A DNA stretch of 10,123 bases from Thermoleophilia bacterium (GCA_025933895.1 JAICZB010000065.1:1-10123), one strand, 5' to 3'. Numbered from the stretch's first letter, positions 1 to 5,891 are shown. Numbers and translations: made by a program. The notes: generated by a model not told the origin, from the sequence alone.

Positions 1-108
1 CCCTCGCCGCGAGCCTCTCCATAGGCTGCGGGCGTGGACATCTGCGTCCTCAGGGATCGCCGCCCGACCTCGCCTACGGCTACATCGGCGTCCGTGATGC
101 GTGGAAGC

Positions 109-354
109 ATGCGCGAGGGTGGGCTGGCGCTCGAGCTCGCGGACGCGCCGGCCGCTGAGCCGTCACCGCCTCCGGAAGGGATCGTGCTCCAGCCGGTGGC
201 CGCGCGACCGGAGTTCGGCGCGGGCGCGTATGAGGTTGCGGCGCAGACGTGGCGCGACATCCCAGGGGAGACCGGCGTCCAGGAGCGCGATGCGTGGCTG
301 AGCGTCTTCGATCGCGTTCCAAGGCCCGGTATAGCGCCCCAGCCCTCCGGGTAG
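109..354 (+). pseudogene. Remnant of a tandem GNAT-type acetyltransferase
   Basis: The frame open here encodes a segment like the inter-domain linker and start of the second domain in actinobacterial tandem GNAT acetyltransferases: an ELADAP linker, a Pro-rich stretch leading to PPPEGIVLQP, then RPEFGAGAYEVA and WRDIPGE. Third codon positions are almost all G/C from about 121 to 311, which supports former coding. After DAWLSVFD the expected acetyl-CoA-binding core (RGRGIA-type loop) is missing and the frame meets TAG at 352-354. The upstream part of a first GNAT domain is not readable in this frame, although an open GTG start exists at 34. I infer a truncated, non-functional gene. The family match is from memory of the motif, so a short real protein or chance open frame remains possible. 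Confidence 0.42.
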
Positions 355-423
355 ACGGAAGCAGCGGCCGGGCGCCGACGACTACCATCGAAACCGGAAC
401 CGCCACCGACGAGGAGGAGCGCG
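355..423 (+). promoter_or_regulatory. pckA upstream region with strong Shine-Dalgarno site
   Basis: AGGAGG at 412-417 lies 6 bases before the TTG at 424 and decides that start. No convincing -35/-10 pair is visible. The best -10-like hexamer, TATAGC at 330-335, sits inside the acetyltransferase remnant and has only a weak TTCGAT 17 bases upstream, so the pckA promoter is not called. Confidence 0.6.
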
Positions 424-2019
424 TTGACGATCACCGACCGGCCGGAGGACAGCCTCGCCGTCCACGGACTGCGCGTCGGGGGACGCGTCCTCCGCAACCC
501 GACGACGTCGCAGCTGTACACGGCCGCGCTCGACCGCGGCGAAGGAGTCCTTGCCGAGGACGGGCCGCTCGTCGTCGACACCGGCCGCTTCACCGGCCGC
601 TCGCCGAAGGACAAGTTCGTCGTCCGCGAGCCGGGTTCCGAGGACCGCATCTGGTGGAGCGAGACCAACGCCGAGATCTCCGAGGAGCACTTCGACGGTC
701 TCCGCGGCAAGGTCGTCGCGCACCTCGAGGCGCGCGACGTCTACGTGATCGACGCCTTCTGCGGCGCCGACGCCAACCACCGGTGCGCGGTGCGCGTCCT
801 CACGACGCACCCGTACCACGCGCTCTTCGCGAAGACGATGTTCATCGAGCCGACCGACGCGGAGCTTGCCGGCTTCGAGCCGGACGTGCTCGTCCTCCAC
901 GAGCCGGAGGTCGAGGCCGACCCCGAGCGGGACGGCACTCGCACCGGCGTCTTCGTCTGTCTCCACCCGTCGCGCGGCGAGATCCTGATCGGCGGAACCT
1001 TCTACGGCGGCGAGATCAAGAAGTCGGTCTTCACGCTGATGAACGACCGGCTGCCGCTCGAGGGCGTCCTGCCGATGCACTGCTCGGCGAACGTCTCGCA
1101 GGACCTCCAGGACGTGGCCGTCTTCTTCGGCCTCTCGGGAACCGGGAAGACGACGCTCTCCGCAGACCCGGCGCGCCTGCTGATCGGCGACGACGAGCAC
1201 GGCTGGGGCAACGAAGGCGTCTTCAACTTCGAGGGCGGCTGCTACGCGAAGACGATCCGCCTCTCGGCCGAGGCCGAGCCCGAGATCTGGAACGCGGTGC
1301 ACAGCTTCGGCACCGTGCTCGAGAACGTCGCCGTGGACGAGCGCGGCGTGCTCGATCTCGAGGACGACTCGAAGACCGAGAACAATCGCGCGGCCTACAA
1401 GCTCGAGCGGATCGCGAACGCACTGCCGGCGAAGCGCGCCGGCCACCCGCGCTCGGTGATCCTCCTCGCGGCCGACGCCTTCGGGATCCTGCCGCCGATC
1501 GCGCGCCTCGGCCGCGAGCAGGGGCTCTTCTTCTTCCTCTCGGGCTACACGTCGAAGCTCGCCGGCACGGAGCTCGGCGTGACGGAGCCGCAGCCCACGT
1601 TCTCGACGTGCTTCGGCGCTCCGTTCTGGCCGCAGCCGCCGACGGTCTACGCGAAGCTGCTCGGGGAGAAGCTCGACCGGCACGGCGCGACGGTCTGGCT
1701 GATCAACACCGGCTGGACGGGCGGCCCGTTCGGCGAGGGCCACCGGATGCCGATCCAGGCCACGCGCGCGCTGCTCGCCGCGGTGCTCTCGGGCGAGCTC
1801 GGCGGCGTGGAGTTCCGGACGGATCCCGTCTTCGGGTTCGAGGTGCCGGTGACCGCGCCGGCCGTCGACGAGTCGCTGCTCGATCCGCGCTCCACGTGGG
1901 CCGATCCGGAGGCCTACGACCGGAAGGCGCGCGAGCTCGCGCAGATGTTCGCCGACAACTTCGCGACGAAGCACGCGGACGCCCCTCCCGAGATCGCAGC
2001 CGCCGCGCCGAAGCCGTAG
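424..2019 (+). CDS. pckA: Phosphoenolpyruvate carboxykinase (ATP)
   Basis: The enzyme converts oxaloacetate plus ATP to PEP, CO2 and ADP, the first committed step of gluconeogenesis, in the cytoplasm. The protein is 531 aa, the normal size of the ATP-dependent family. Visible motifs in order are: substrate-binding TGRFTGRSPKDK (about 53-64); metal/substrate segment IGGTFYGGEIKKS (189-201) with the conserved Lys, and MHCSANV with the His at 219; P-loop GLSGTGKTTLS (236-246); kinase-2 IGDDEHGW (254-261); CYAKTI (273-278); the adenine-side block SGYTSKLAGTE (373-383); and NTGWTGG near the C terminus. All catalytic blocks are present. The TTG start is chosen because AGGAGG lies 6 bases upstream. 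It stands alone: a broken acetyltransferase lies upstream and a non-coding gap downstream. Most Actinomycetia use the unrelated GTP enzyme, so the ATP type fits a deeper actinobacterial lineage. Confidence 0.97.
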   Translation: MTITDRPEDSLAVHGLRVGGRVLRNPTTSQLYTAALDRGEGVLAEDGPLVVDTGRFTGRSPKDKFVVREPGSEDRIWWSETNAEISEEHFDGLRGKVVAHLEARDVYVIDAFCGADANHRCAVRVLTTHPYHALFAKTMFIEPTDAELAGFEPDVLVLHEPEVEADPERDGTRTGVFVCLHPSRGEILIGGTFYGGEIKKSVFTLMNDRLPLEGVLPMHCSANVSQDLQDVAVFFGLSGTGKTTLSADPARLLIGDDEHGWGNEGVFNFEGGCYAKTIRLSAEAEPEIWNAVHSFGTVLENVAVDERGVLDLEDDSKTENNRAAYKLERIANALPAKRAGHPRSVILLAADAFGILPPIARLGREQGLFFFLSGYTSKLAGTELGVTEPQPTFSTCFGAPFWPQPPTVYAKLLGEKLDRHGATVWLINTGWTGGPFGEGHRMPIQATRALLAAVLSGELGGVEFRTDPVFGFEVPVTAPAVDESLLDPRSTWADPEAYDRKARELAQMFADNFATKHADAPPEIAAAAPKP

Positions 2020-2039
2020 CGGTCAGCCCCGTAGCGGCT
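2012..2039 (+). repeat. CCGTAGCGG direct repeat and weak hairpin at the pckA stop
   Basis: CCGTAGCGG occurs at 2014-2022 and again at 2029-2037, 15 bases apart, with the pckA stop codon inside the first copy. The same bases can form an interrupted stem: AGCCG at 2012-2016 with CGGCT at 2035-2039, and CGG at 2020-2022 with CCG at 2029-2031. No T-run follows, so this is not a typical intrinsic terminator. Confidence 0.35.
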
Positions 2040-2124
2040 GCCAGCTCGGCTCGTCGTTGATGATCGCGCACTCGCCGCAGGCGTGGGCGATGACGCGGCT
2101 GTTCGCTCCGTTCCCTCGGCTCAC
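2023..2124 (-). CDS. Possible small protein or gene remnant, convergent with pckA
   Basis: On the minus strand a frame open from about 2217 ends at TGA 2025-2023, three bases from the pckA stop. Its last 23 or so codons before the end (RVIAHACGECAII, then NDEPSWQPLRG) have G or C at nearly every third position while positions one and two are mixed. This is the signature of a real gene in this genome and is unlikely for a random gap. The peptide carries a CGEC pair that could bind metal. The only ordinary start is GTG at 2124-2122, with no Shine-Dalgarno site, giving 33 aa. The frame stays open further upstream (ESWIAYVGESG) without ATG, GTG or TTG, so it may be the tail of a decayed gene. No family is recognised. 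Confidence 0.35.
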   Translation of the reverse strand: MSRGNGANSRVIAHACGECAIINDEPSWQPLRG

Positions 2125-2155
2125 TAGAGCTGGTAGCGACGCGCCGTGTGAGCCG
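2117..2155. repeat. 8-bp perfect inverted repeat with 23-base spacer
   Basis: CGGCTCAC at 2117-2124 is exactly complementary to GTGAGCCG at 2148-2155. The spacer holds a weaker GG...CC pairing. It lies in the gap between pckA and the small secreted protein gene. The transcript of either strand could form a hairpin, but no T-run follows on either side. It coincides with the part of the minus-strand open frame whose codon usage is poor, so it may be a small insertion or a structural element. Confidence 0.4.
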
Positions 2156-2218
2156 CTCTCGCCGACGTAGGCGATCCAGCTTTCGGTCGATTTAATGGCG
2201 CAGCTCGTGCCGACTAGT

Positions 2219-2232
2219 CATACTTTGCGGCG
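2219..2232 (+). promoter_or_regulatory. Candidate -10 element for a leaderless start
   Basis: TACTTT (2221-2226, TANNNT pattern; overlapping CATACT at 2219-2224) ends 5 bases before the GTG at 2232. No Shine-Dalgarno sequence precedes that GTG. Both points fit a leaderless transcript beginning at or next to the start codon, common in Actinobacteria. No matching -35 hexamer is seen. Confidence 0.35.
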
Positions 2233-2681
2233 TGAGCCTCAAGCGCAAGCTGCTCATCGGCGTGTCGGTGCTCCTCGTGGCCGGCGGAGCGACCGGCGGC
2301 GCGCTCGCCGCCCGCAGCCACGCGGCGGTGAAGACGGCTCCCGTCGCGCATGTGGCCGGCAAGAGCCTGCTCAAGGCGTCGTCGATCTACCTCGGGATCC
2401 CTCTTTCGCAGTTGAAGCGCGAGCTCACGCCGGATCACCCGCTCGCCGCCATCGCGAGCAGCACGCCGGGCCGCACGGTCGCCGGTCTGCGGGCGACGCT
2501 CGTCTTCGACGCGATGACGAACCTCCACCACGCACAGGGCGCGCTCCCGCTGGTCCGGACGAGGTACGCACACGCCTGGCTGACCAAGCGGATCGGCGGC
2601 TACGTCGCGGGCACCTGTCCGCTCAAGCTCGGCGGAATGTTCGTCAAGCTGGGCGGCGGCTGTCCCGGCATGAAGATGTAG
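2232..2681 (+). CDS. Small secreted or membrane-anchored protein of unknown function
   Basis: The protein has 149 aa. Residues 1-27 form a clear export signal: SLKRK followed by a hydrophobic stretch (LLIGVSVLLVAGGATGGALA), with an Ala-rich region that could be a signal peptidase I site (ALAARSHA). This places the protein outside the membrane or anchored in it. The mature part contains YLGIPLSQLKREL, then LAAIA and PGRTVAGL. This resembles the short helical repeats (YLG...L...L...LA.IA...GK.V.GL) in many uncharacterised exported actinobacterial proteins. The C terminus is Gly-rich with two Cys (CPLKLGG and GGGCPG) that could form a disulfide, and ends in MKM. The GTG start is chosen because the signal begins there, although no Shine-Dalgarno site precedes it. 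It converges on rsgA with one base between stop codons. Function unknown. Confidence 0.72.
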   Translation: MSLKRKLLIGVSVLLVAGGATGGALAARSHAAVKTAPVAHVAGKSLLKASSIYLGIPLSQLKRELTPDHPLAAIASSTPGRTVAGLRATLVFDAMTNLHHAQGALPLVRTRYAHAWLTKRIGGYVAGTCPLKLGGMFVKLGGGCPGMKM

Positions 2682-2682
2682 C

Positions 2683-3726
2683 TCAGCGCAGCCGCGTCCG
2701 CGCGCGACTCTCGCGCGTGCGCAGCTTCCACTTTCGGAGCTCCTCCTTTCGCAGCACCGCGTCGTGGCGCATCGCGATCGCGCGCAGCTCGCGCTGCAGC
2801 TTCCGCCAGCTGTCGAGGCGCTTGCGCGGAAGCTTCCCGGTCTCGACCGCGGCGAGGACGGCGCACCCCGGTTCGTGCATGTGCGTGCAGTCGCCGAACC
2901 GGCACTCGGCCGCAAGCTCCTCCACGTCCGCGAACGTGGCGTCGAGCGCGGCGGAGCCGGCGTCCCAGAGCTGCAGCTCTCGCAGTCCGGGCGTGTCGAT
3001 CACGAGCCCGCCGCCCGGGAGAACGAGCAGCTGGCGATGCGTCGTTGTGTGACGGCCCTCGTCGTCGTCCTCGCGCGTCTCCTTCGTCGCCATGACCTCC
3101 TCGTCGAGCCAGCGGTTCACGAGCGTCGACTTGCCGACGCCGGACGAGCCGAGCAGGACGGCGGTTGCGGCTGCGGGAATCCGCGCACGAAGCGCGTCGC
3201 AGCCCTGGCCGGTCAGCGCCGACACCACGTGCACCGGGACGCCGAGCGCAACGGCCTCGACCTCCGCGACCATCGGCCACGGATCCTCGAGTCGGTCGGC
3301 TTTCGTCAGCACGATCTCGGGGGAGGCGCCGCTCTCCCAGATCGTGACGAGGTAGCGCTCGATGCGCCGCGGCTCGAGATCCGGCCCGATTGACGAGACG
3401 ACGAACGCGACGTCGACGTTGGCAGCGAGCGTCTGTCCGTGTGTCAGCCGGTGCTGGTTGGAGGCGGCATTGCGAACGATGGCGCTGCGGCGCGCCAGGA
3501 CGGCGCGGACGAGTCCGTCCCCGAGGCCGACCCAGTCGCCGGCGGCGACGTCGAGGCCGTCGTGCATCAGACGTCCGGGCAGGCGGGAGCGGACCGCGCC
3601 GGCCTCCGTCCAGACGTCGAAGGCGCCGCGGTGGACTGCCGCGACGCGGCCCGGCACGAGGCCGGGCTCCAGGTTTTCGGCGAGCTCGTCGTTCCAGCCG
3701 AGCTCCCATAGATCGAATCCAGGCAA
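2683..3726 (-). CDS. rsgA: Ribosome small subunit-dependent GTPase A (RsgA/YloQ/YjeQ)
   Basis: A cytoplasmic GTPase that binds the 30S subunit late in assembly and helps release maturation factors and check the decoding centre. The 347 aa protein shows the circularly permuted G-domain that defines the family: G4 TKAD (141-144) and G5 SAL (169-171) come before G1 GSSGVGKST (193-201), the G2 Thr region HTTTH (226-230) and G3 DTPG (244-247). An N-terminal OB-like domain (about 25-80) precedes it. The zinc site follows as C275-x4-C280-x-H282-x5-C288, and a basic helical tail ends the protein. All key residues are present. The start is TTG, chosen because AAGGAG (3739-3734) lies 7 bases upstream. 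That Shine-Dalgarno site is buried in a predicted hairpin behind a short leader ORF, which suggests translational control. Confidence 0.96.
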   Translation of the reverse strand: MPGFDLWELGWNDELAENLEPGLVPGRVAAVHRGAFDVWTEAGAVRSRLPGRLMHDGLDVAAGDWVGLGDGLVRAVLARRSAIVRNAASNQHRLTHGQTLAANVDVAFVVSSIGPDLEPRRIERYLVTIWESGASPEIVLTKADRLEDPWPMVAEVEAVALGVPVHVVSALTGQGCDALRARIPAAATAVLLGSSGVGKSTLVNRWLDEEVMATKETREDDDEGRHTTTHRQLLVLPGGGLVIDTPGLRELQLWDAGSAALDATFADVEELAAECRFGDCTHMHEPGCAVLAAVETGKLPRKRLDSWRKLQRELRAIAMRHDAVLRKEELRKWKLRTRESRARTRLR

Positions 3727-3732
3727 CGCAAA

Positions 3733-3779
3733 GCTCCTTCACACGAGATGGGACGCCGCACGCGTCCCCGCAAAGGAGC
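3733..3779 (-). promoter_or_regulatory. Nested hairpin sequestering the rsgA Shine-Dalgarno site
   Basis: In the rsgA mRNA, GCTCCTT (3779-3773) is exactly complementary to AAGGAGC (3739-3733), and the second arm contains the rsgA Shine-Dalgarno sequence. Inside lies a perfect 7-bp hairpin, GGGACGC (3768-3762) with GCGTCCC (3756-3750), around a 5-base loop. A second copy of GGACGC (3783-3778) overlaps the outer 5' arm and could instead pair with GCGTCC (3756-3751), leaving the Shine-Dalgarno site free. This gives two mutually exclusive folds, a pattern typical of attenuators and translational switches. No U-run follows, so control of translation is more likely than termination. The pairings are read directly; the regulation is inferred. 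Confidence 0.55.
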
Positions 3780-3787
3780 GTCCGGCG

Positions 3788-3829
3788 CTAGGTCAGGAAG
3801 ACCGCGGAGGCGGCAAACACAGGCTTCAT
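3788..3829 (-). CDS. Leader peptide upstream of rsgA
   Basis: A 13-codon ORF, MKPVFAASAVFLT, begins with ATG at 3829-3827 and ends with TAG at 3790-3788. It has the best ribosome-binding site in the window: AGGAGG at 3843-3838, 8 bases before the ATG. It lies about 32 bases after the predicted transcription start and 61 bases before the rsgA TTG, in a different frame. Codons are mostly G/C-ending except CCT and TTT early on. Its stop lies 8 bases before the 5' arm of the hairpin that hides the rsgA Shine-Dalgarno site. A ribosome paused on the last codons would cover that arm and free rsgA, as in erm-type attenuation. No known stalling motif is recognised, so the role is inference. Confidence 0.5.
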   Translation of the reverse strand: MKPVFAASAVFLT

Positions 3830-3867
3830 CGTTCGATCCTCCTCTCGCCGGGAAAACGGACGAAGGC

Positions 3868-3896
3868 AGCGTAGGTGTAGGGCAGCCGCTCGTCAA
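3868..3896 (-). promoter_or_regulatory. Promoter of the leader-rsgA transcript
   Basis: On the minus strand TTGACG (3896-3891, five of six consensus -35 bases) is followed by a 17-base spacer and TACGCT (3873-3868, TANNNT type -10). Transcription would begin near 3861. This leaves a short 5' region, then the leader ORF at 3829 and rsgA at 3726. It is the clearest housekeeping-type promoter in the window. Confidence 0.6.
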
Positions 3897-3915
3897 CCCC
3901 CGCGCGAAGCAGCAC

Positions 3916-3946
3916 TTTTGCGCGGTTCAGTTGGCGAAATGCGCGG
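3916..3946 (+). promoter_or_regulatory. Candidate autoregulatory operator before the Lrp/AsnC gene
   Basis: TGCGCGG occurs at 3919-3925 and 3940-3946, 21 bases apart (two helical turns). Overlapping them, TTTTGC (3916-3921) and GCGAAA (3934-3939) form an imperfect dyad. Lrp/AsnC proteins usually bind imperfect dyads or phased sites upstream of their own gene, and this lies 24-54 bases before the ATG. It also lies just behind the -35 of the divergent rsgA promoter. The assignment is inference from position and symmetry only. No confident plus-strand -35/-10 pair was found. Confidence 0.3.
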
Positions 3947-3969
3947 CAGAGTGGTAGGAATCGTGCGCG

Positions 3970-4506
3970 ATGCGCAGCGACGACGTCCAGCCGCTCCGGA
4001 TTCCCACCAGCGGCTCGGAGCGCGGCCCGGTCGCACCGGCCCGCCGGACGGACGAGCTCGACCGGAGCATCATCGAGGCGCTGCAGGCGAACGGACGCGA
4101 GTCGTTCCGCTCGATCGCGTCGCGCCTGGGCGTCTCGGAGGCGACGGTCCGTGCGCGCTACGGGCGACTGACCGCGGAGGGGATCCTCCAGGTCGTCGGC
4201 GTCACGAACCCGCTCGGGCTCGGGTACGAGCAGGCGCTCGTCGGCGTCAAGACGTCCGGCTCGCCCGAGAGCGCGGCCGACACGATCGCGCGCTGGCCCG
4301 AGGCGGACTACGTCATCGCCACGGCAGGGCAGTTCGACCTCGTCGTCGAGCTCGTCGCCGCCGACCGGCGGCATCTGCTCGAGCTGACCAGCCGGCTGCG
4401 CGCGCTGCCGGACGTCGTCTCGACCGAGACATTCGTATACCTGGAGATGTGGAAGCAGCTCTACGACTGGGGGAGCGGAATGCCCAAGGAGGACACCACG
4501 AGATGA
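3970..4506 (+). CDS. Lrp/AsnC-family transcriptional regulator
   Basis: A 178 aa DNA-binding protein, slightly longer than the usual 150-165 aa because of a polar N-terminal extension of about 26 residues. Residues 27-75 form the AsnC-type winged helix-turn-helix: RTDELDRSIIEALQANGR, then IASRLGVSEATVRARYGRL and GIL. Residues 80-160 are the RAM/ligand-binding and oligomerisation domain, with the typical GQFDLVVEL strand (120-128) and a TETFVYLE end. Such regulators sense amino acids or related amines. Being first in the operon suggests it controls import and breakdown of the same substrate, and its own expression. The ATG at 3970 has a modest AGGA (3956-3959) upstream. Its stop overlaps the next start as ATGA (4503-4506), so the aminotransferase is translationally coupled. 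The ligand cannot be read from sequence. Confidence 0.92.
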   Translation: MRSDDVQPLRIPTSGSERGPVAPARRTDELDRSIIEALQANGRESFRSIASRLGVSEATVRARYGRLTAEGILQVVGVTNPLGLGYEQALVGVKTSGSPESAADTIARWPEADYVIATAGQFDLVVELVAADRRHLLELTSRLRALPDVVSTETFVYLEMWKQLYDWGSGMPKEDTTR

Positions 4507-5891
4507 GCATCACTCAAGGCGCGACGTCGGCGGAAGAGCTCCGGCAGTTGGCGGGCGATCACCTCTGGCTCCACTTCACGAACATGAGCGGTGCCGAGCC
4601 GCCGATCATCGTGCGCGGTGACGGGTGCTATGTCGAGGACGTCCACGGGAAGCGCTACCTCGACGCGCTCGCCGGTCTCTTCTCGGTCAACCTCGGCTAC
4701 GGCTTCGGGGAGGAGATCGGCCAGGCGGCGCTCGAGCAGATGCGCGAGCTGCCCTTCTACACGAACTGGACGTACGCGCACCCACGCGCGATCGAGCTCG
4801 CGGCCGAGGTCGCGTCGCTCGCCCCCGGCGACCTCAACCGCGTCTTCTTCTGCTCGGGCGGGTCGGAGGCGGTCGAGTCGGCGTGGAAGCTCGCGCGCCA
4901 GTACTTCTCCGCCCGTGACGGAATCGAGCCGGGCCAGAAGTACAAGGCGATCGCCCGCGAGATCGCCTACCACGGCACCACGTTCGGCGCTCTCTCGCTC
5001 AACGGCGTCGAGCCGCTGCGCGAGCCCTTCAAGCCGCTCGTCCCCGAGGTGCGGCACGTGAGCAACACGAACCGCTACCACCGCCCGCTGGACGAGACGG
5101 AGGAGGAGTTCACGGCCTTCCTACTCGAGGAGCTCGAGCGCACCATCCTGGAGATGGGGCCCGAGACGATCTGTCTCGTCCACATGGAGCCGATCCAGAA
5201 CGCGGGCGGCTCCTTCATCGCGCCGGCCGGCTACTGGCGCGGCGTGCGCGAGCTCTGCGACCGGTACGACATCCTTCTCTCGGCCGACGAGGTCATCACC
5301 GCCTTCGGGCGGGTCGGGCACTGGTTCGCGTCCGAGCGCTACGACATCCGGCCGGACATCGTCACCTGCGCCAAGGGGCTGTCCTCCTCGTACGCCGCAA
5401 TCGGCGCCGTCGTTGCGACCGACCGCGTGATGGAGCCGTTCCTCGAGGCCTCCTCGATGTACACGCACGGGATCACGTTCGGCGGTCACCCTGTGATGAG
5501 CGCGATCGCGCTGAAGAACATCGAGATCATGAAGCGGGAGCGGATCATGGAGCACGTGCTCGGCAACGAGGACGCCTTCCGGAACACGCTCGGCCAGCTG
5601 CTCGACCTGCCGATCGTCGGCGACCTGCGCGGAACGGGCTACTTCTACGCGCTCGAGCTCGTCAAGGACAAGGAGACGCGCGAGAGCTTCTCCGACGAGG
5701 AGTGCGAGACGCTGCTGCGCGGCTTCCTGTCACCTCGGCTGTTCGAGAGGGGCCTCATCTGCCGGGCCGACGACCGCGGCGACCCGGTCGTGCAGATTTC
5801 ACCCCCGCTCGTCGCAAATCAGGCAGAGTTCGACGAGATGACCGGGATCCTGGGCGAAGTGCTCGCCGAGGCATGGGAGAAGGTGAGTTGA
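4503..5891 (+). CDS. Class III PLP-dependent aminotransferase, probably diamine/omega-amino acid:pyruvate type
   Basis: A cytosolic fold-type I aminotransferase of 462 aa. Visible features are the substrate-side FTNMSGAEPP (about 25-34), the PLP-phosphate loop SGGSE (118-122), the ring-stacking YHGTT (157-161), E229 in MEPIQNAGG, the pyridine-nitrogen Asp in ADEVITAFGR (D262), the Schiff-base Lys K291 in TCAKGLSS, and GITFGGHP (323-330) from the partner subunit. The pattern matches the omega-amino acid:pyruvate and putrescine:pyruvate (SpuC-like) branch rather than acetylornithine or GABA enzymes. The polyamine-type transporter directly downstream supports an amine substrate, with an aminoaldehyde as product. 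Start ATG 4503 overlaps the regulator stop and has AAGGAGG at 4486-4492. The open frame runs on upstream but that part is the regulator's shadow. The 3' end overlaps the next gene. Exact substrate uncertain. Confidence 0.92.
   Translation: MSITQGATSAEELRQLAGDHLWLHFTNMSGAEPPIIVRGDGCYVEDVHGKRYLDALAGLFSVNLGYGFGEEIGQAALEQMRELPFYTNWTYAHPRAIELAAEVASLAPGDLNRVFFCSGGSEAVESAWKLARQYFSARDGIEPGQKYKAIAREIAYHGTTFGALSLNGVEPLREPFKPLVPEVRHVSNTNRYHRPLDETEEEFTAFLLEELERTILEMGPETICLVHMEPIQNAGGSFIAPAGYWRGVRELCDRYDILLSADEVITAFGRVGHWFASERYDIRPDIVTCAKGLSSSYAAIGAVVATDRVMEPFLEASSMYTHGITFGGHPVMSAIALKNIEIMKRERIMEHVLGNEDAFRNTLGQLLDLPIVGDLRGTGYFYALELVKDKETRESFSDEECETLLRGFLSPRLFERGLICRADDRGDPVVQISPPLVANQAEFDEMTGILGEVLAEAWEKVS

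Noticed and set aside
307..335. TTCGAT-17-TATAGC as the pckA promoter
   Set aside because: The -35 matches consensus poorly and the -10 lacks the final T; not enough to call.
382..1974. Long minus-strand open frame (530 codons) opposite pckA
   Set aside because: It is the antisense shadow created by G/C-rich third positions of pckA; its translation is Arg/Glu/Val-rich with no domain.
2012..2039. Hairpin at the pckA stop as an intrinsic terminator
   Set aside because: The stem is interrupted by a mismatch and two wobble pairs, and no T-run follows.
2600..3742. 380-codon minus-strand frame overlapping rsgA
   Set aside because: Arg/Ala/Gly-rich shadow frame; the other minus frame here encodes all RsgA motifs.
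3750..3768. The GGGACGC/GCGTCCC hairpin as an intrinsic terminator
   Set aside because: No T-run follows on either strand, and its position before the rsgA ribosome-binding site fits translational control better.
3918..4502. Long N-terminal extension of the aminotransferase
   Set aside because: The open frame continues upstream, but this region encodes the Lrp/AsnC regulator in another frame, and AAGGAGG plus the ATGA overlap set the start at 4503.
5702..5887. N-terminal extension of the PotA-like protein
   Set aside because: It overlaps the conserved aminotransferase C terminus and is Arg/Pro-rich. The family begins at about the TTG at 5888; the ATG at 5873 is only a minor alternative.
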